NCBI GenBank assembly: GCA_017307285.1
Contig: JAFKFI010000066.1
Coordinates: 1 to 64,000, forward strand
Source: Alphaproteobacteria bacterium
GTDB taxonomy: Bacteria > Pseudomonadota > Alphaproteobacteria > Acetobacterales > Acetobacteraceae
Direction of reading: 5' to 3'
DNA length: 64,000 nt
Position numbers and translations under genes: made by a program. Of this stretch, positions 24,231 through 33,925 are shown one piece after another. The notes beneath the pieces are model-generated. The model had not been told where the DNA came from. It did not search any database and saw only the letters and a program-made list of their open reading frames with translations. Position 1 is the first letter of the stretch. Each line of letters opens with the position of its first letter.

Positions 24231-25091
24231 ATGCAACTTGGCCGACTGGGCGTCTGGTATTCCGCTGACAAGCTGAAGCCCGATCAGATTCCGTCATTCG
24301 TGGGGCTGGTCGAGGGACTCGGCTACGACACGCTGTGGTATCCGGAATCGCGCGGCTTCGAGTCGTTATCGATCGCCGGCTACATGCTGGGTCACAGCAA
24401 GCGCCTGAAGCTCGGCAGCTCGATCGCCAGCATCTACGCCCGCGACGCCTTCACCGCGCGGCGCGGGATGTTGACCTTGCGCGACCTCTATAACGACCGC
24501 TTCATCCTCGGGCTCGGGGTCAGTCATGTGCCGATGGTGGAGGGGATTCGCGGACACCAGTACGAGAAGCCGATCCCGGCGATGCGTGCCTACCTCGACG
24601 GCATCGCCAAGGGCGAAGCAGGTTCCGAGGAGTGGCCGGTTGCGGTCGCCGCGTTAGGGCCAAAGATGTTGGCGCTATCGGCGGAGCGGTCGCGGGGGGC
24701 GCTCCCCTATAACGTCACGCCGGAGCATACCAGGCAGGCCAAGGCGATCCTCGGCCCCTCCAAATGGCTCGCCGTCGAGCAGAAGGTGTGCCTGGAGACT
24801 GACCCGGCGAAGGCCCGCGCGCTCGGCCGCAAGGAACTCTCGCGCTACATGGGCCTGCCGAATTATCGCAACAACTGGCTCCGCATCGGCTTCACCGAGG
24901 CCGAGCTAGACAACGGCGGCAACGACCGGTTCATCGACGCGATGGTCGCCTGGGGCGACGCCGCGACGATCAAGGGCAAGCTGCGGGCGCATTTCGACGC
25001 GGGCGCTACGCATGTCTGCCTGCAGCCGGTCCATGCAGACGGCGATTTCGCGGCTCGCGACGCGACGCTGAAGGCGCTTGCGGATACCTGA
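24231..25091 (+). CDS. LLM-class flavin-dependent oxidoreductase
   Basis: A 286-residue TIM-barrel oxidoreductase of the luciferase-like monooxygenase class, using FMN or F420. Seen: LGRLGVWYSADKLKPDQIP, GYDTLWYPES, LKLGSSIASIYARDAFTAR, and LYNDRFILGLGVSH, all typical of the F420-type subgroup (TIGR03620-like). ATG 24231 is preferred; a GTG at 24216 would add five residues. The real substrate and cofactor cannot be read from sequence; no F420 biosynthesis genes are in the window. It ends three bases before the stop of the convergent MFS gene. Confidence 0.83.
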   Translation: MQLGRLGVWYSADKLKPDQIPSFVGLVEGLGYDTLWYPESRGFESLSIAGYMLGHSKRLKLGSSIASIYARDAFTARRGMLTLRDLYNDRFILGLGVSHVPMVEGIRGHQYEKPIPAMRAYLDGIAKGEAGSEEWPVAVAALGPKMLALSAERSRGALPYNVTPEHTRQAKAILGPSKWLAVEQKVCLETDPAKARALGRKELSRYMGLPNYRNNWLRIGFTEAELDNGGNDRFIDAMVAWGDAATIKGKLRAHFDAGATHVCLQPVHADGDFAARDATLKALADT

Positions 25092-25094
25092 TCG

Positions 25095-26354
25095 TCAGTT
25101 GCCGTCCTGCGGCGCCATCGCGGGGAGTGGGCCCGCGCCGGCGCGGCGGTCGTGGCGCGACCAATGCAGGCCGACCGCGACCGTGCCGGCCAGCCCGACA
25201 GCCGCCATGATGAGCAACGCCAGGCACGGCCCGAAATGGTCGGCCAGCACGCCGATCAGCAGCAGACCGAGCGGGCCGGTGCCGATGCATACCGTCAGGA
25301 TGCCCATGAGTCGCGAGCGCATAGTGGGCGGTGCGGCGGTGAGGATCAGCGTCGATTGCAGATTGCTGAACGCCGCCGTGCCGAAGCCGCCGATCCAGAG
25401 CAGTCCCAGTGCCAGCGAGAAGAAGGGCGAGAACGGCATCACCATCAGGATGACGAGGAACAAGGCCGAGCCGCCGGCGAATTGCCGCCGATCGCCGAGC
25501 CGAACGTCCCAGCCGGCGAGCACCAGGCCGCCGATCAAGCAGCCGAACGGCTCCGCCGCCGCCAGCACGCCGACCAGGGCGGGCGACACCTCGAACACGT
25601 CTCGCCCGATCGGCGCGACCAGAGCAGTGTAGGCGAAGCCGCAGAAATTCATCGCCACCGTGATGCCGAGCACGCACAGCACCATCGTGTTCGCCCGGGC
25701 GAAGGCGAAGCCCTCGGCGAGATCGGCGGGCACGCGGGCCAGCCGCAGTCGCTGCGGCGCCTGCTCATGGCGCAGGCCGAGCACCAGGGCCGTGCCCAGC
25801 AGGTACATGCCGGCGGAGAAGGCGTAGGCGCCCGGCAGCCCGACGAGCTCGTAGCCGATCCCGCCGAGCAGCGGCCCGACCATGCGGGTGGTCGATCCGG
25901 TGACGGAATCGAGCGCCATCGCCCGCGCGATCCGCGGGCCGGCGACCTCGCCCACCATGCGGCGGCGCGTGGACATCTCGGTGGACCAGACGGTGCCGCT
26001 GACGAAGCCGGCGAGGGCTAGATGCCAGGGCCGCGCGAGCCCGGCGGCGGCAAGGGCGGCGACGGTCGCGGCGGATAGGGCCGAGATCGCCAGCGCCGCC
26101 AGCAGCAGGCGCTTGCGGTCCACCGCCTCCGACACCACGCCAGCCAGCGCGCCGAACAGCAGCATCGGCATAGTCCGCGCCGCCGAGACCACCGCGACGG
26201 CCAGCCCCGAGCCAGTGACGTCAAGCGTGAACAGCGCGGCGGCGAGCACCTCCAGCCAGCGCATCGAGTTGCCGGCGAGCCCTATCATCCAGAGGCGAAA
26301 GAAGCCGGGTGAGCGCAACAGGGCGCCCAATTCGCTTTGGCCCGCGCGGGTCAT
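25095..26354 (-). CDS. MFS transporter, EntS-like exporter family
   Basis: A 419-residue major facilitator with about 12 membrane segments. The arrangement RSPGFFRLWMIGLAGNSMRW, GALAGVVSEAVDRKRLLL (the A-loop between helices 2 and 3) and SVTGSTTRMVGPLLGGIG resembles the MFS_3/EntS group of drug and siderophore exporters. There is no partner gene on the same strand, so the cargo is unknown. It converges with the LLM oxidoreductase gene and diverges from the VOC gene. Confidence 0.85.
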   Translation of the reverse strand: MTRAGQSELGALLRSPGFFRLWMIGLAGNSMRWLEVLAAALFTLDVTGSGLAVAVVSAARTMPMLLFGALAGVVSEAVDRKRLLLAALAISALSAATVAALAAAGLARPWHLALAGFVSGTVWSTEMSTRRRMVGEVAGPRIARAMALDSVTGSTTRMVGPLLGGIGYELVGLPGAYAFSAGMYLLGTALVLGLRHEQAPQRLRLARVPADLAEGFAFARANTMVLCVLGITVAMNFCGFAYTALVAPIGRDVFEVSPALVGVLAAAEPFGCLIGGLVLAGWDVRLGDRRQFAGGSALFLVILMVMPFSPFFSLALGLLWIGGFGTAAFSNLQSTLILTAAPPTMRSRLMGILTVCIGTGPLGLLLIGVLADHFGPCLALLIMAAVGLAGTVAVGLHWSRHDRRAGAGPLPAMAPQDGN

Positions 26355-26548
26355 CGCCGCCCGGCCGCCGGCAACCTTCTCCTGGCGCGCGGCGCAGGCA
26401 TGGCGTCTCCTCTCCGAGGCAAAAGCTGAAGCCGGCGGCGCCGGGGTGTCAATCGCGCGTGAGGGCGGGGCCGCCAGACCAGTTGCACGAGGCTTCGTTC
26501 CCGTGTCTCATTGGTCCTATCGGGACCGCGGTTCGGAGGGAACACGAC

Positions 26549-27445
26549 ATGAACGACAGCGCGACACCCAATCGCTTCGACCGGGGGGTCGAGGATCTCG
26601 GCAATGTCGTCGAGCTCGGCCATGTCAACGTGACAGTGCCCGATCAGCGGCTCGCCACCCTGTTCTATATCAGCGGCCTCGGCCTGACCCGCGACCCGTA
26701 CCTGATGACCGGGGTCGACAACATGTGGGCCAATGTCGGCCGCTCGCAGTTTCATCTGCCGGTGCGCCCGGCGCAGGTGGTGCGCGGCGTGACCGGGCTC
26801 GTGCTGCCCGACATCGAGGCGCTGCTCGGTCGGCTCTCGGCGGTGAAGAAGCACTTGGAGGGGACCAAGTTCTCGTTTCAGGAGACGGATGACGGCGTGA
26901 TGACGACCTGCCCGTGGGGCAACCGCATCCGCTGCCACGGGCCGGACGAGGCGCGGTTCGGGCCGATGCGGCTCGGGATGCCCTATGTCGAGTGCGACGT
27001 GCCGTCGGGCAGCCTTGAGGGGATCGTACGGTTCTATCGCGAGATTCTGGAAAGTGCGGCCGATATCGCCACGGATAACAAGGGCCGCCATGCGCGCGCC
27101 GTGGTGGGCGACGGTAACGCGCTGATCTTCCGCGAGGCAGACACCAAGCTGCCTGAGTTCGACGGGCATCACATTCAGATCAGCCTGGTGGATTTCTCCG
27201 GCCCGCATAAGCGCCTGCAGGAGCGGGGGCTGATCACCGAGGAGAGCGATCAGCACCAGTACCGTTTTCAGGACATCATCGACCCGGAAAACGGCAAGGT
27301 GATCTTCACGGTCGAGCACGAGGTGCGCAGCATGAAGCACCCGATGTACGCCCGCCCGCTGGTCAACCGCGACCCGACCATCAACAACCGGAACTACAAG
27401 CCGGGCCATCAGGAAATGCCCTGGTCGGCGCCGCATTTGCACTAG
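26549..27445 (+). CDS. VOC (vicinal oxygen chelate) family protein
   Basis: A 298-residue protein with two beta-alpha-beta-beta-beta halves of the glyoxalase/extradiol dioxygenase superfamily. The first half opens VVELGHVNVTVPDQRLATLFY; the second MPYVECDVPSGSLEGIVRFYR, with a late ligand candidate His in DGHHIQISLVDF and an acid in DPENGKVIFTVEHE. These are positions used for metal binding in VOC enzymes, but no substrate can be inferred. ATG 26549 has GGAGGG at the right distance; the longer frame from 26309 is antisense to the MFS gene start and rejected. Confidence 0.78.
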   Translation: MNDSATPNRFDRGVEDLGNVVELGHVNVTVPDQRLATLFYISGLGLTRDPYLMTGVDNMWANVGRSQFHLPVRPAQVVRGVTGLVLPDIEALLGRLSAVKKHLEGTKFSFQETDDGVMTTCPWGNRIRCHGPDEARFGPMRLGMPYVECDVPSGSLEGIVRFYREILESAADIATDNKGRHARAVVGDGNALIFREADTKLPEFDGHHIQISLVDFSGPHKRLQERGLITEESDQHQYRFQDIIDPENGKVIFTVEHEVRSMKHPMYARPLVNRDPTINNRNYKPGHQEMPWSAPHLH

Positions 27446-27615
27446 CTCCGGCCGGTCGCGGCGCCTCCGGAGAAAATCGGCCAACTCGCGGCGGGGGAGG
27501 GCGTTGTCGGAGACGACATGCGCTGGCCCCTGCGCTTTTCCGTGCCGGCTCCCATCTATCGAACGGCCACGCTATCTCGCGGCGGCCGACCAATGCTCAC
27601 GAGGGGAATGGACTG

Positions 27616-29700
27616 ATGGCGTCTGATATGGACCTGCTCTGCATCAACACGATCCGCACCTTGGCGATGGATGCCGTCCAGCAGGCCAATTCCGGTCATC
27701 CGGGCTCGCCGATGGGCCTGGCCCCCGCAGGCTATACGCTGTGGAACGAGCGGCTGGTCTACGATCCGGCGGACCCGACCTGGGCCAACCGCGACCGCTT
27801 CGTGCTCTCGGTCGGGCATGCCTCAATGCTGCTCTACGGCCTGCTGCATCTCGCCGACGTTCAGGCGACCGACGAGCGCGACCATCCGCGCGGGCGCAAG
27901 GCGGTGACGCTCGACGACATCAAGCATTTCCGCCAGCTCGACAGCGTCTGCCCCGGCCATCCCGAGTACCACATGACCTCGGGCGTGGAATGCACCACCG
28001 GCCCGCTCGGCCAGGGGTGCGCCAACAGCGTCGGCATGGCGATCGCAGAGCGCTGGATGGCGACGCACTTCAACCGCCCTGGCTTTTCCGTCATCGAGCA
28101 CAACACGTATGCCTTCTGCGGCGACGGCGACATGATGGAGGGCATTTCCAGCGAGGCGGCGTCGCTCGCCGGCCATCTCAGGCTGGCGAATCTGTGCTGG
28201 CTCTACGATTCCAACCAGATCAGCATTGAGGGCTCGACCGCGCTCGCCTTCAGCGAGGACGTCGGCACGCGCTTTCTTGCCTATGGCTGGAACGTGCTCA
28301 GGGTGCGCGACGCCAACGACACGGACGCGCTGCGCGCTGCCTTCGACCAGTTTCGGGCGGAGACCGGGCGGCCGACGCTCATCATCGTGGAAAGTCACAT
28401 CGCCTACGGCGCGCCGCATAAGCAGGACACCGCCGCGGCGCATGGCGAGCCGCTGGGCGAGGAGGAAATCCGCCTGACCAAGCGCGCCTATGGCTGGCCG
28501 GAAGACGCGAGATTCCTGGTTCCCGACGGCGTGTATCGCCACTTCGCGGCCGGGATCGGGGCGCGCGGGGCACGGGCGCGGGCCGAGTGGCAGGAGATGT
28601 TCGATCGCTACCGCGCGGCGCATCCCGATCTCGCGCAGCAATTCGAGACGATGCAGCGCCGCGAGCTGCCGGCAGGTTGGGAAAGCGCGTTGCCAAGCTT
28701 CCCGGCCGATCCGAAGGGAATGGCGAGCCGCGACAGCTCCGGCAAGGTGCTCAACGCGCTGGCCGAGCGTATCCCCTGGCTGCTCGGCGGCGCGGCCGAT
28801 CTTGCTCCGTCCACCAAGACCAAGCTCGGCTTCGACAGTGCGGGCGGTTCGTTCGAGGCGGGGCATTACGGCGGACGCAACTTCCATTTCGGCGTGCGCG
28901 AGCACGCGATGGGCGGCATCTGCAACGGCATGGCGGTGTCGAATCTGCGCCCCTTCGGCTCGGGCTTCCTAATCTTCTCCGACTACATGCGCGCGTCGAT
29001 CCGGCTGTCCGCGATCTCCGAGCTACCGGTCGCCTGGATATTCACCCATGATTCGATCGGTGTCGGCGAGGATGGGCCGACCCATCAGCCGGTGGAACAT
29101 CTCGCCAGCCTGCGTGGGATGCCCGGGCTGCACACAATCCGCCCTTGCGACGCCAACGAGGTCGCCGAGGCCTGGCGGGTGGTGCTGCGCGAGAAGCACG
29201 CACCGACCTGCTTCGCGCTAAGTCGGCAGCCGCTGCCGACGCTGGATCGCGGCAAATATGCCTCGGCGGCGGGTCTCGCGCGCGGCGCTTACGTGCTGGC
29301 CGATCCGCCCGATGGCGGCAAGCCGGAACTGATCCTGATGGCGACCGGCAGCGAGGTTTCTCTTTGTGTCGGTGCGTATGAAACGCTCACCGCCGAGGGC
29401 GTGCGCGTGCGCGTCGTGAGTATGCCGTGCTGGGACCTCTTCGAGCAGCAGGACGAGGCGTATCGCCGCTCGGTGTTTCCCGACGACGTGCAAGCGCGCG
29501 TCGCGGTGGAGCAGGCGGCGACCCTGGGCTGGGACCGCTATGTCGGCCTGCAGGGCAAGATTCTCGGAATGCACACCTTCGGTGCCTCCGCGCCGCTGAA
29601 GGCGTTGCTGGAGAAATTCGGCTTCACTGCCGAGGGCGTGCTGAGTGCCGCGAGGGAACAGCTGGCGCGCCACGCCAAGCTGCAGAAGGCCGCGGAGTAG
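27616..29700 (+). CDS. tkt: Transketolase
   Basis: A 694-residue thiamine-diphosphate enzyme that transfers C2 units between pentose and hexose phosphates. The thiamine pyrophosphate motif is clear (CGDGDMMEGISSEAASLAGH ending at SNQISIEG), and the N-terminal substrate His sits in NSGHPGSPMGLAPAGYTLW-like context. The pyrimidine-domain signature is GVGEDGPTHQPVEHLASLRG. GAGGGGA precedes the ATG. It is the first gene of a six-gene pentose-phosphate operon; tal begins 17 bases downstream. Confidence 0.97.
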   Translation: MASDMDLLCINTIRTLAMDAVQQANSGHPGSPMGLAPAGYTLWNERLVYDPADPTWANRDRFVLSVGHASMLLYGLLHLADVQATDERDHPRGRKAVTLDDIKHFRQLDSVCPGHPEYHMTSGVECTTGPLGQGCANSVGMAIAERWMATHFNRPGFSVIEHNTYAFCGDGDMMEGISSEAASLAGHLRLANLCWLYDSNQISIEGSTALAFSEDVGTRFLAYGWNVLRVRDANDTDALRAAFDQFRAETGRPTLIIVESHIAYGAPHKQDTAAAHGEPLGEEEIRLTKRAYGWPEDARFLVPDGVYRHFAAGIGARGARARAEWQEMFDRYRAAHPDLAQQFETMQRRELPAGWESALPSFPADPKGMASRDSSGKVLNALAERIPWLLGGAADLAPSTKTKLGFDSAGGSFEAGHYGGRNFHFGVREHAMGGICNGMAVSNLRPFGSGFLIFSDYMRASIRLSAISELPVAWIFTHDSIGVGEDGPTHQPVEHLASLRGMPGLHTIRPCDANEVAEAWRVVLREKHAPTCFALSRQPLPTLDRGKYASAAGLARGAYVLADPPDGGKPELILMATGSEVSLCVGAYETLTAEGVRVRVVSMPCWDLFEQQDEAYRRSVFPDDVQARVAVEQAATLGWDRYVGLQGKILGMHTFGASAPLKALLEKFGFTAEGVLSAAREQLARHAKLQKAAE

Positions 29701-29717
29701 ACGCAGGAGATTTCGCC

Positions 29718-30860
29718 ATGAACAAGCTGAAGCAACTCGAATCCTGCGGCCAGTCGCCGTGGCTCGACTACGTGCGCCGCAGCCTGATCCGCAAGGGCGA
29801 GCTTAAGACCCTGATCGAGCGCGACGGGCTGAAGGGCGTCACATCCAACCCGTCGATCTTCCAGAAGGGCATCGGCGAGTCCGACGAATACGCCGCCGAT
29901 TTGCAGGCCAAGCAGGCGCAAGGGGACGATAGCCCGCAGGCGATTTACGAGCATATCGCGGTCGGCGACATCCGCGAGGGCGCCGACGTTCTGCGCCCGG
30001 TGTATGACGCGACGCAGGGCGGCGACGGCTATATCAGCCTTGAGTGCTCGCCCTACCTTGCCAACGACACCGACAAGACGATCGTCGAGGCGCGGCGACT
30101 CTGGGGACTGGTGCAGCGGCCAAACCTGATGGTGAAGGTGCCGGCGACGCAGGCCGGCATGCCGGCGATCCGCACGCTGATCGGCGAGGGCATCAACATC
30201 AATATCACCCTGCTGTTCGGGCTTTCCGCCTATGAGCAGGTGGCGCAGGCGTATATCGCCGGCCTCGAGACGCTGGCGAAGACGCGGAGCGACCTGTCGC
30301 ACGTTGCCAGCGTGGCGAGCTTCTTCGTCAGCCGCATCGACGTGCTGATCGACAAGCGGATCGATGCCGCTATCAAGGCGGGTGGCGACAAGGCGGCGCT
30401 CGACGCGCTGCGCGGCAAAGTGGCGATCGCCAATGCCAAGCTCGCCTATGTCCGCTACAAGGAATTGTTCAGCGGCGCGCGCTGGGAAGCGCTGGCGGCG
30501 AAAGGCGCGCGTACCCAGCGGTTGCTCTGGGCCTCGACCGGCACGAAGAATCCGAGCTACCCCGACACGCTCTACATCGACACGCTGATCGGCCGCGACA
30601 CGGTGAACACCATACCGCCGGCGACGATGGATGCGTTCCGCGAACACGGCACAGTGCAGCCGGACGCGGTCGAGCAGGACGTCGAAGGCGCGCGGCAGAC
30701 CCTCGCGGCGCTGAAGCAGCACGGCATCTCGCTCGACGAGGTGACGGACGAGCTGGTGGTGGATGGCGTGAAGCAGTTCGCCGACGCGTTCGACAAGCTG
30801 TTCGCGACGATCAAGTCCCGCAGCGGCGAGATGCGCGAGCAGCGGCGCGCCGCGTCCTGA
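29718..30860 (+). CDS. tal: Transaldolase
   Basis: A 380-residue transaldolase of the longer class found in Actinobacteria and some Proteobacteria. It moves dihydroxyacetone units between sugar phosphates through a Lys Schiff base; the active Lys lies in LMVKVPAT near residue 140. GVTSNPSIFQKGI and DGYISLECSP are further signatures. In Gluconobacter relatives transaldolase is often fused to glucose-6-phosphate isomerase; no fusion is present here. AGGAG lies nine bases before the ATG. It is followed 14 bases later by zwf. Confidence 0.95.
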   Translation: MNKLKQLESCGQSPWLDYVRRSLIRKGELKTLIERDGLKGVTSNPSIFQKGIGESDEYAADLQAKQAQGDDSPQAIYEHIAVGDIREGADVLRPVYDATQGGDGYISLECSPYLANDTDKTIVEARRLWGLVQRPNLMVKVPATQAGMPAIRTLIGEGININITLLFGLSAYEQVAQAYIAGLETLAKTRSDLSHVASVASFFVSRIDVLIDKRIDAAIKAGGDKAALDALRGKVAIANAKLAYVRYKELFSGARWEALAAKGARTQRLLWASTGTKNPSYPDTLYIDTLIGRDTVNTIPPATMDAFREHGTVQPDAVEQDVEGARQTLAALKQHGISLDEVTDELVVDGVKQFADAFDKLFATIKSRSGEMREQRRAAS

Positions 30861-30874
30861 CCGCGGAGCGCGGT

Positions 30875-32464
30875 ATGCCAGACCAGCAGGCGTCTGCGAC
30901 CCGTGTGCTCGCCGTCCCGCCGCGACGCGAGGCACACCCGCCCGGCCCGTGCGCGATGGTGATTTTCGGGGCGGGCGGCGACCTCACGAAGCGCCTGCTG
31001 GTTCCGGCCCTATTCAACCTCGCGCGCACCCGGCTGATCCCCGACAATTTCGCCATCGTGGGCGTCGACATCGCCGAGCGCACGGTCGAGGACTGGCGCG
31101 CCAGCCTGCTCGACATGCTGAAGGGCTTCGTCGGCAATCCGGCGAGCGAGAGCCATGTCGAGCAGGTGGACCAGGCCAGCTGGAACCGGCTCACCGCGCA
31201 CATGTCCTATGTGCAGGGCGATCTCAACGATCCCGGCCTGTATGACAAGCTCAGCGAGCACCTCGACGCCGTGGCCGGGCGCCACGGCACCGGCGGCAAC
31301 GTGCTGTTCTACCTCGCCATCTCCGACCGGTTCTTCGCCACCGTGGTCGAGAATTTGGGCCGCTCCGGTCTCGCGCACCAGGATGGGCGCCGCTGGCGGC
31401 GGGTGGTGATCGAGAAGCCGTTCGGCCACAGCCTGGAATCGGCGAAGGATCTCAACGCGCGCATCCTGAAGGTGCTCGACGAGAGCCAGATCTACCGGAT
31501 CGACCATTTCCTGGGAAAGGAAACGGTTCAGAACATCATGGCCTTCCGCTTCGCCAACGGATTGTTCGAGCCGATCTGGAACCGCGACCGGATCGACCAC
31601 GTGCAGATCACGGTGGCCGAGACGGTCGGCGTCGAGCATCGCGGACGGTTCTACGAGCGCACCGGCGCGCTGCGCGACATGGTGCCGAACCACGTGTTCC
31701 AGCTGCTCGCGATGGTGACGATGGAGCCGCCGGTCAATTTCGACCAGAACTCCATCCGCACCAAGAAGGCGGACGTGTTCGCCGCGATCAAGCCGCTCGA
31801 AGCCGACGACGTGGTGCGCGGCCAGTACGGGTCGGGAACCATCGACGGCAAGCACGTCGTCTCCTACCGCGAGGAGCCGGACGTGGCGGCGGGTTCCAAT
31901 ATCGAGACCTACGTGGCGCTGCGCCTCAAGGTGGACAATTGGCGCTGGGCGGGCGTGCCGTTTTTCCTGCGCACCGGCAAGCACATGTCGCGGCGCGACA
32001 CCGAGATCGCCATCCGCTTCAAGCAGGCGCCATACGCACCATTCGAGGATACGCCGGTCGACGCGCTGCGGCCGAACTGGATGGTGCTGCAAATCCAGCC
32101 GGATGAGGGCATCTCCTTGCAGTTCGAGGTCAAGCGGCCCGGCCCGGTCGTGCAACTGGTGCCGGTGCGGATGGATTTCCGCTATCGCGACTGGTTCCCG
32201 CCCGAGCCGAATGTCGGTTATGAGACCTTGATCTATGATTGCATGATGGGCGATGCGACGTTGTTTCAGCGGGCCGACATGGTGGAGGCGACCTGGCGCG
32301 TGGTGCAGCCCATCCTCGATCTTTGGGAGGTCAACACGCCGCGGCACTTCCCGAATTACGCATCCGGTTCCGAAGGGCCGACCTCGGCGGATGCGCTCAT
32401 CAAGCACAACGCGCCGCACCGCGCCTGGCGTTCGCTCGACACGCCGAACGGACATCACAGCTAA
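30875..32464 (+). CDS. zwf: Glucose-6-phosphate 1-dehydrogenase
   Basis: A 529-residue enzyme oxidising glucose 6-phosphate to 6-phosphogluconolactone with NADP or NAD. Seen: the nucleotide-binding start VIFGAGGDLTKRLLVPALF, the substrate and catalytic motif RIDHFLGKETVQN with its active His, and VVIEKPFGHS. The first 24 residues are an unstructured Pro/Ala/Arg-rich extension beyond the usual start. It is in the middle of the pentose phosphate operon, followed 11 bases later by pgl. Confidence 0.97.
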   Translation: MPDQQASATRVLAVPPRREAHPPGPCAMVIFGAGGDLTKRLLVPALFNLARTRLIPDNFAIVGVDIAERTVEDWRASLLDMLKGFVGNPASESHVEQVDQASWNRLTAHMSYVQGDLNDPGLYDKLSEHLDAVAGRHGTGGNVLFYLAISDRFFATVVENLGRSGLAHQDGRRWRRVVIEKPFGHSLESAKDLNARILKVLDESQIYRIDHFLGKETVQNIMAFRFANGLFEPIWNRDRIDHVQITVAETVGVEHRGRFYERTGALRDMVPNHVFQLLAMVTMEPPVNFDQNSIRTKKADVFAAIKPLEADDVVRGQYGSGTIDGKHVVSYREEPDVAAGSNIETYVALRLKVDNWRWAGVPFFLRTGKHMSRRDTEIAIRFKQAPYAPFEDTPVDALRPNWMVLQIQPDEGISLQFEVKRPGPVVQLVPVRMDFRYRDWFPPEPNVGYETLIYDCMMGDATLFQRADMVEATWRVVQPILDLWEVNTPRHFPNYASGSEGPTSADALIKHNAPHRAWRSLDTPNGHHS

Positions 32465-32475
32465 AGGAGGATCGC

Positions 32476-33210
32476 ATGAAGCCGGCATTCAGTGCGCTGC
32501 GCGTGTTCGACGATGCGAAGGCGCTGGCGCGCGCCGGGGCGGATTTGCTGCTGGAGCGCGCGCGGGCGAGCAGCGGCCGGTTCGTCGTGGCGCTGTCGGG
32601 CGGCTCGACGCCGAAGCCGCTCTACGAAATGCTGGCCCAGCAGCCGATCCGCGACGCGATGCCGTGGGATCGCGTCCATTGGGTGATGGGCGACGAGCGT
32701 TTCGTCGACATCGCCGATCCGGCGAGCAATTACGGCATGGCGTGCGCGGCTTTCCTCTCGCATGTGCCGGCGCCCACGGCCAACCAGCATCCCGTGCCGT
32801 ACGACGGTCTCACGCCCGAGGAGGGCGCGGCGCAGTACGAGAAGGTGCTGCAACGGCTGTACGGCGGCGATACGTTGCAGGCGGGCCGGCCGCTGCTCGA
32901 CCTCAACTTGCTCGGCATGGGCGATGACGGCCACACGGCGTCGCTGATTCCCGGCCAGCCGGTGTTGGAGGAGCGGCGCCACTGGGTCGCGGCGGTCGAG
33001 CACGGACGCTCCGAGCCACGCGTGACGCTGACCTATCCGGCACTCGAGAGCAGCCGGCTGACGGTGTTCCTGGTCGCCGGCGAGGGTAAGCGGGCGATGC
33101 TCGACCAGGTGCTGTCGGGGGGCAGCCACGTCCCCGCCGCGCGACTGCGGCCGGAGGGCGAGTTGCTGTGGTTCGTCGACCGCGCCGCCGCCGGGCGCTG
33201 GGCTGGCTGA
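32476..33210 (+). CDS. pgl: 6-phosphogluconolactonase
   Basis: A 244-residue lactonase of the DevB/Pgl family that opens the product of G6PDH. Seen: VVALSGGSTPKPLYEML, HWVMGDERFVD (with DER active-site region), and LLGMGDDGHTASLIPG. A perfect AAAGGAGG sits before ATG 32476. A longer frame back to 32239 lies inside zwf and is rejected. It is followed after four bases by rpiA. Confidence 0.95.
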   Translation: MKPAFSALRVFDDAKALARAGADLLLERARASSGRFVVALSGGSTPKPLYEMLAQQPIRDAMPWDRVHWVMGDERFVDIADPASNYGMACAAFLSHVPAPTANQHPVPYDGLTPEEGAAQYEKVLQRLYGGDTLQAGRPLLDLNLLGMGDDGHTASLIPGQPVLEERRHWVAAVEHGRSEPRVTLTYPALESSRLTVFLVAGEGKRAMLDQVLSGGSHVPAARLRPEGELLWFVDRAAAGRWAG

Positions 33211-33214
33211 GCCG

Positions 33215-33910
33215 GTGAGCGGTCAGGACGCCGCCAAGCGCGCGGCGGCGGAGGCGGCGGTGGCGCTCGTCGAGGACGGGATGCTGCTCGGCCTCGGCAC
33301 CGGCTCGACGGCTTGGTTCGCCACCGAGGCGGTGGGTCGGCGGGTACGCGAGGAAGGGCTGCGCGTCACCGGTGTCGCCACCTCGGTCGCGACCGAGCAA
33401 CACGCCGCATCGCTTGGCATCCAGCTAACCGGTCTTGCCGATGTTGCGGCGCTCGACCTCGCCATTGACGGCGCCGATGAGGTGGAGCGGGACACCTTGC
33501 GGCTCATTAAAGGGCTCGGCGGGGCGCTGTTGCGCGAGAAGATGGTGGCGCAGGCGGCGCGGCGTTTCGTGGTTGTCGGCGACCCGAGCAAGGTGGTGGA
33601 GCGGCTTGGCGCACATGTGCCCTTGCCGGTCGAGGTCACGCGCTTCGCCCACGAGGCGACGGCGCGGCGGCTGGCCGGCCGCCCGGTGCTGCGCGTCGGC
33701 AAGGACGGCGCGCCGTACGTCACTGACAACGGCAATTTCATCTACGACTGCTTCGATCTCGGCCCGCAATTCGATCCCGGCGCGCTGCACCTCGCCTTGT
33801 GTGGGGTGGCCGGCGTCGTGGGGCACGGCCTCTTTCTCGACGGCGTGGAACAGGCGATCATCGGGCAGCCGGACGGAAGTGTGCAGGTTCTCCGGCCGGG
33901 CATAGGCTGA
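33215..33910 (+). CDS. rpiA: Ribose-5-phosphate isomerase A
   Basis: A 231-residue isomerase interconverting ribose and ribulose 5-phosphates. All core motifs are visible: GLGTGSTAWFA, DLAIDGADEV, KGLGGALLREKMVA, and DNGNFIYDC. The GTG start is four bases after the pgl stop. It joins the oxidative and non-oxidative branches encoded in this operon. The gene is followed 15 bases later by a gluconokinase gene. Confidence 0.96.
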   Translation: MSGQDAAKRAAAEAAVALVEDGMLLGLGTGSTAWFATEAVGRRVREEGLRVTGVATSVATEQHAASLGIQLTGLADVAALDLAIDGADEVERDTLRLIKGLGGALLREKMVAQAARRFVVVGDPSKVVERLGAHVPLPVEVTRFAHEATARRLAGRPVLRVGKDGAPYVTDNGNFIYDCFDLGPQFDPGALHLALCGVAGVVGHGLFLDGVEQAIIGQPDGSVQVLRPGIG

Positions 33911-33925
33911 AGCCGGAGGCAACAC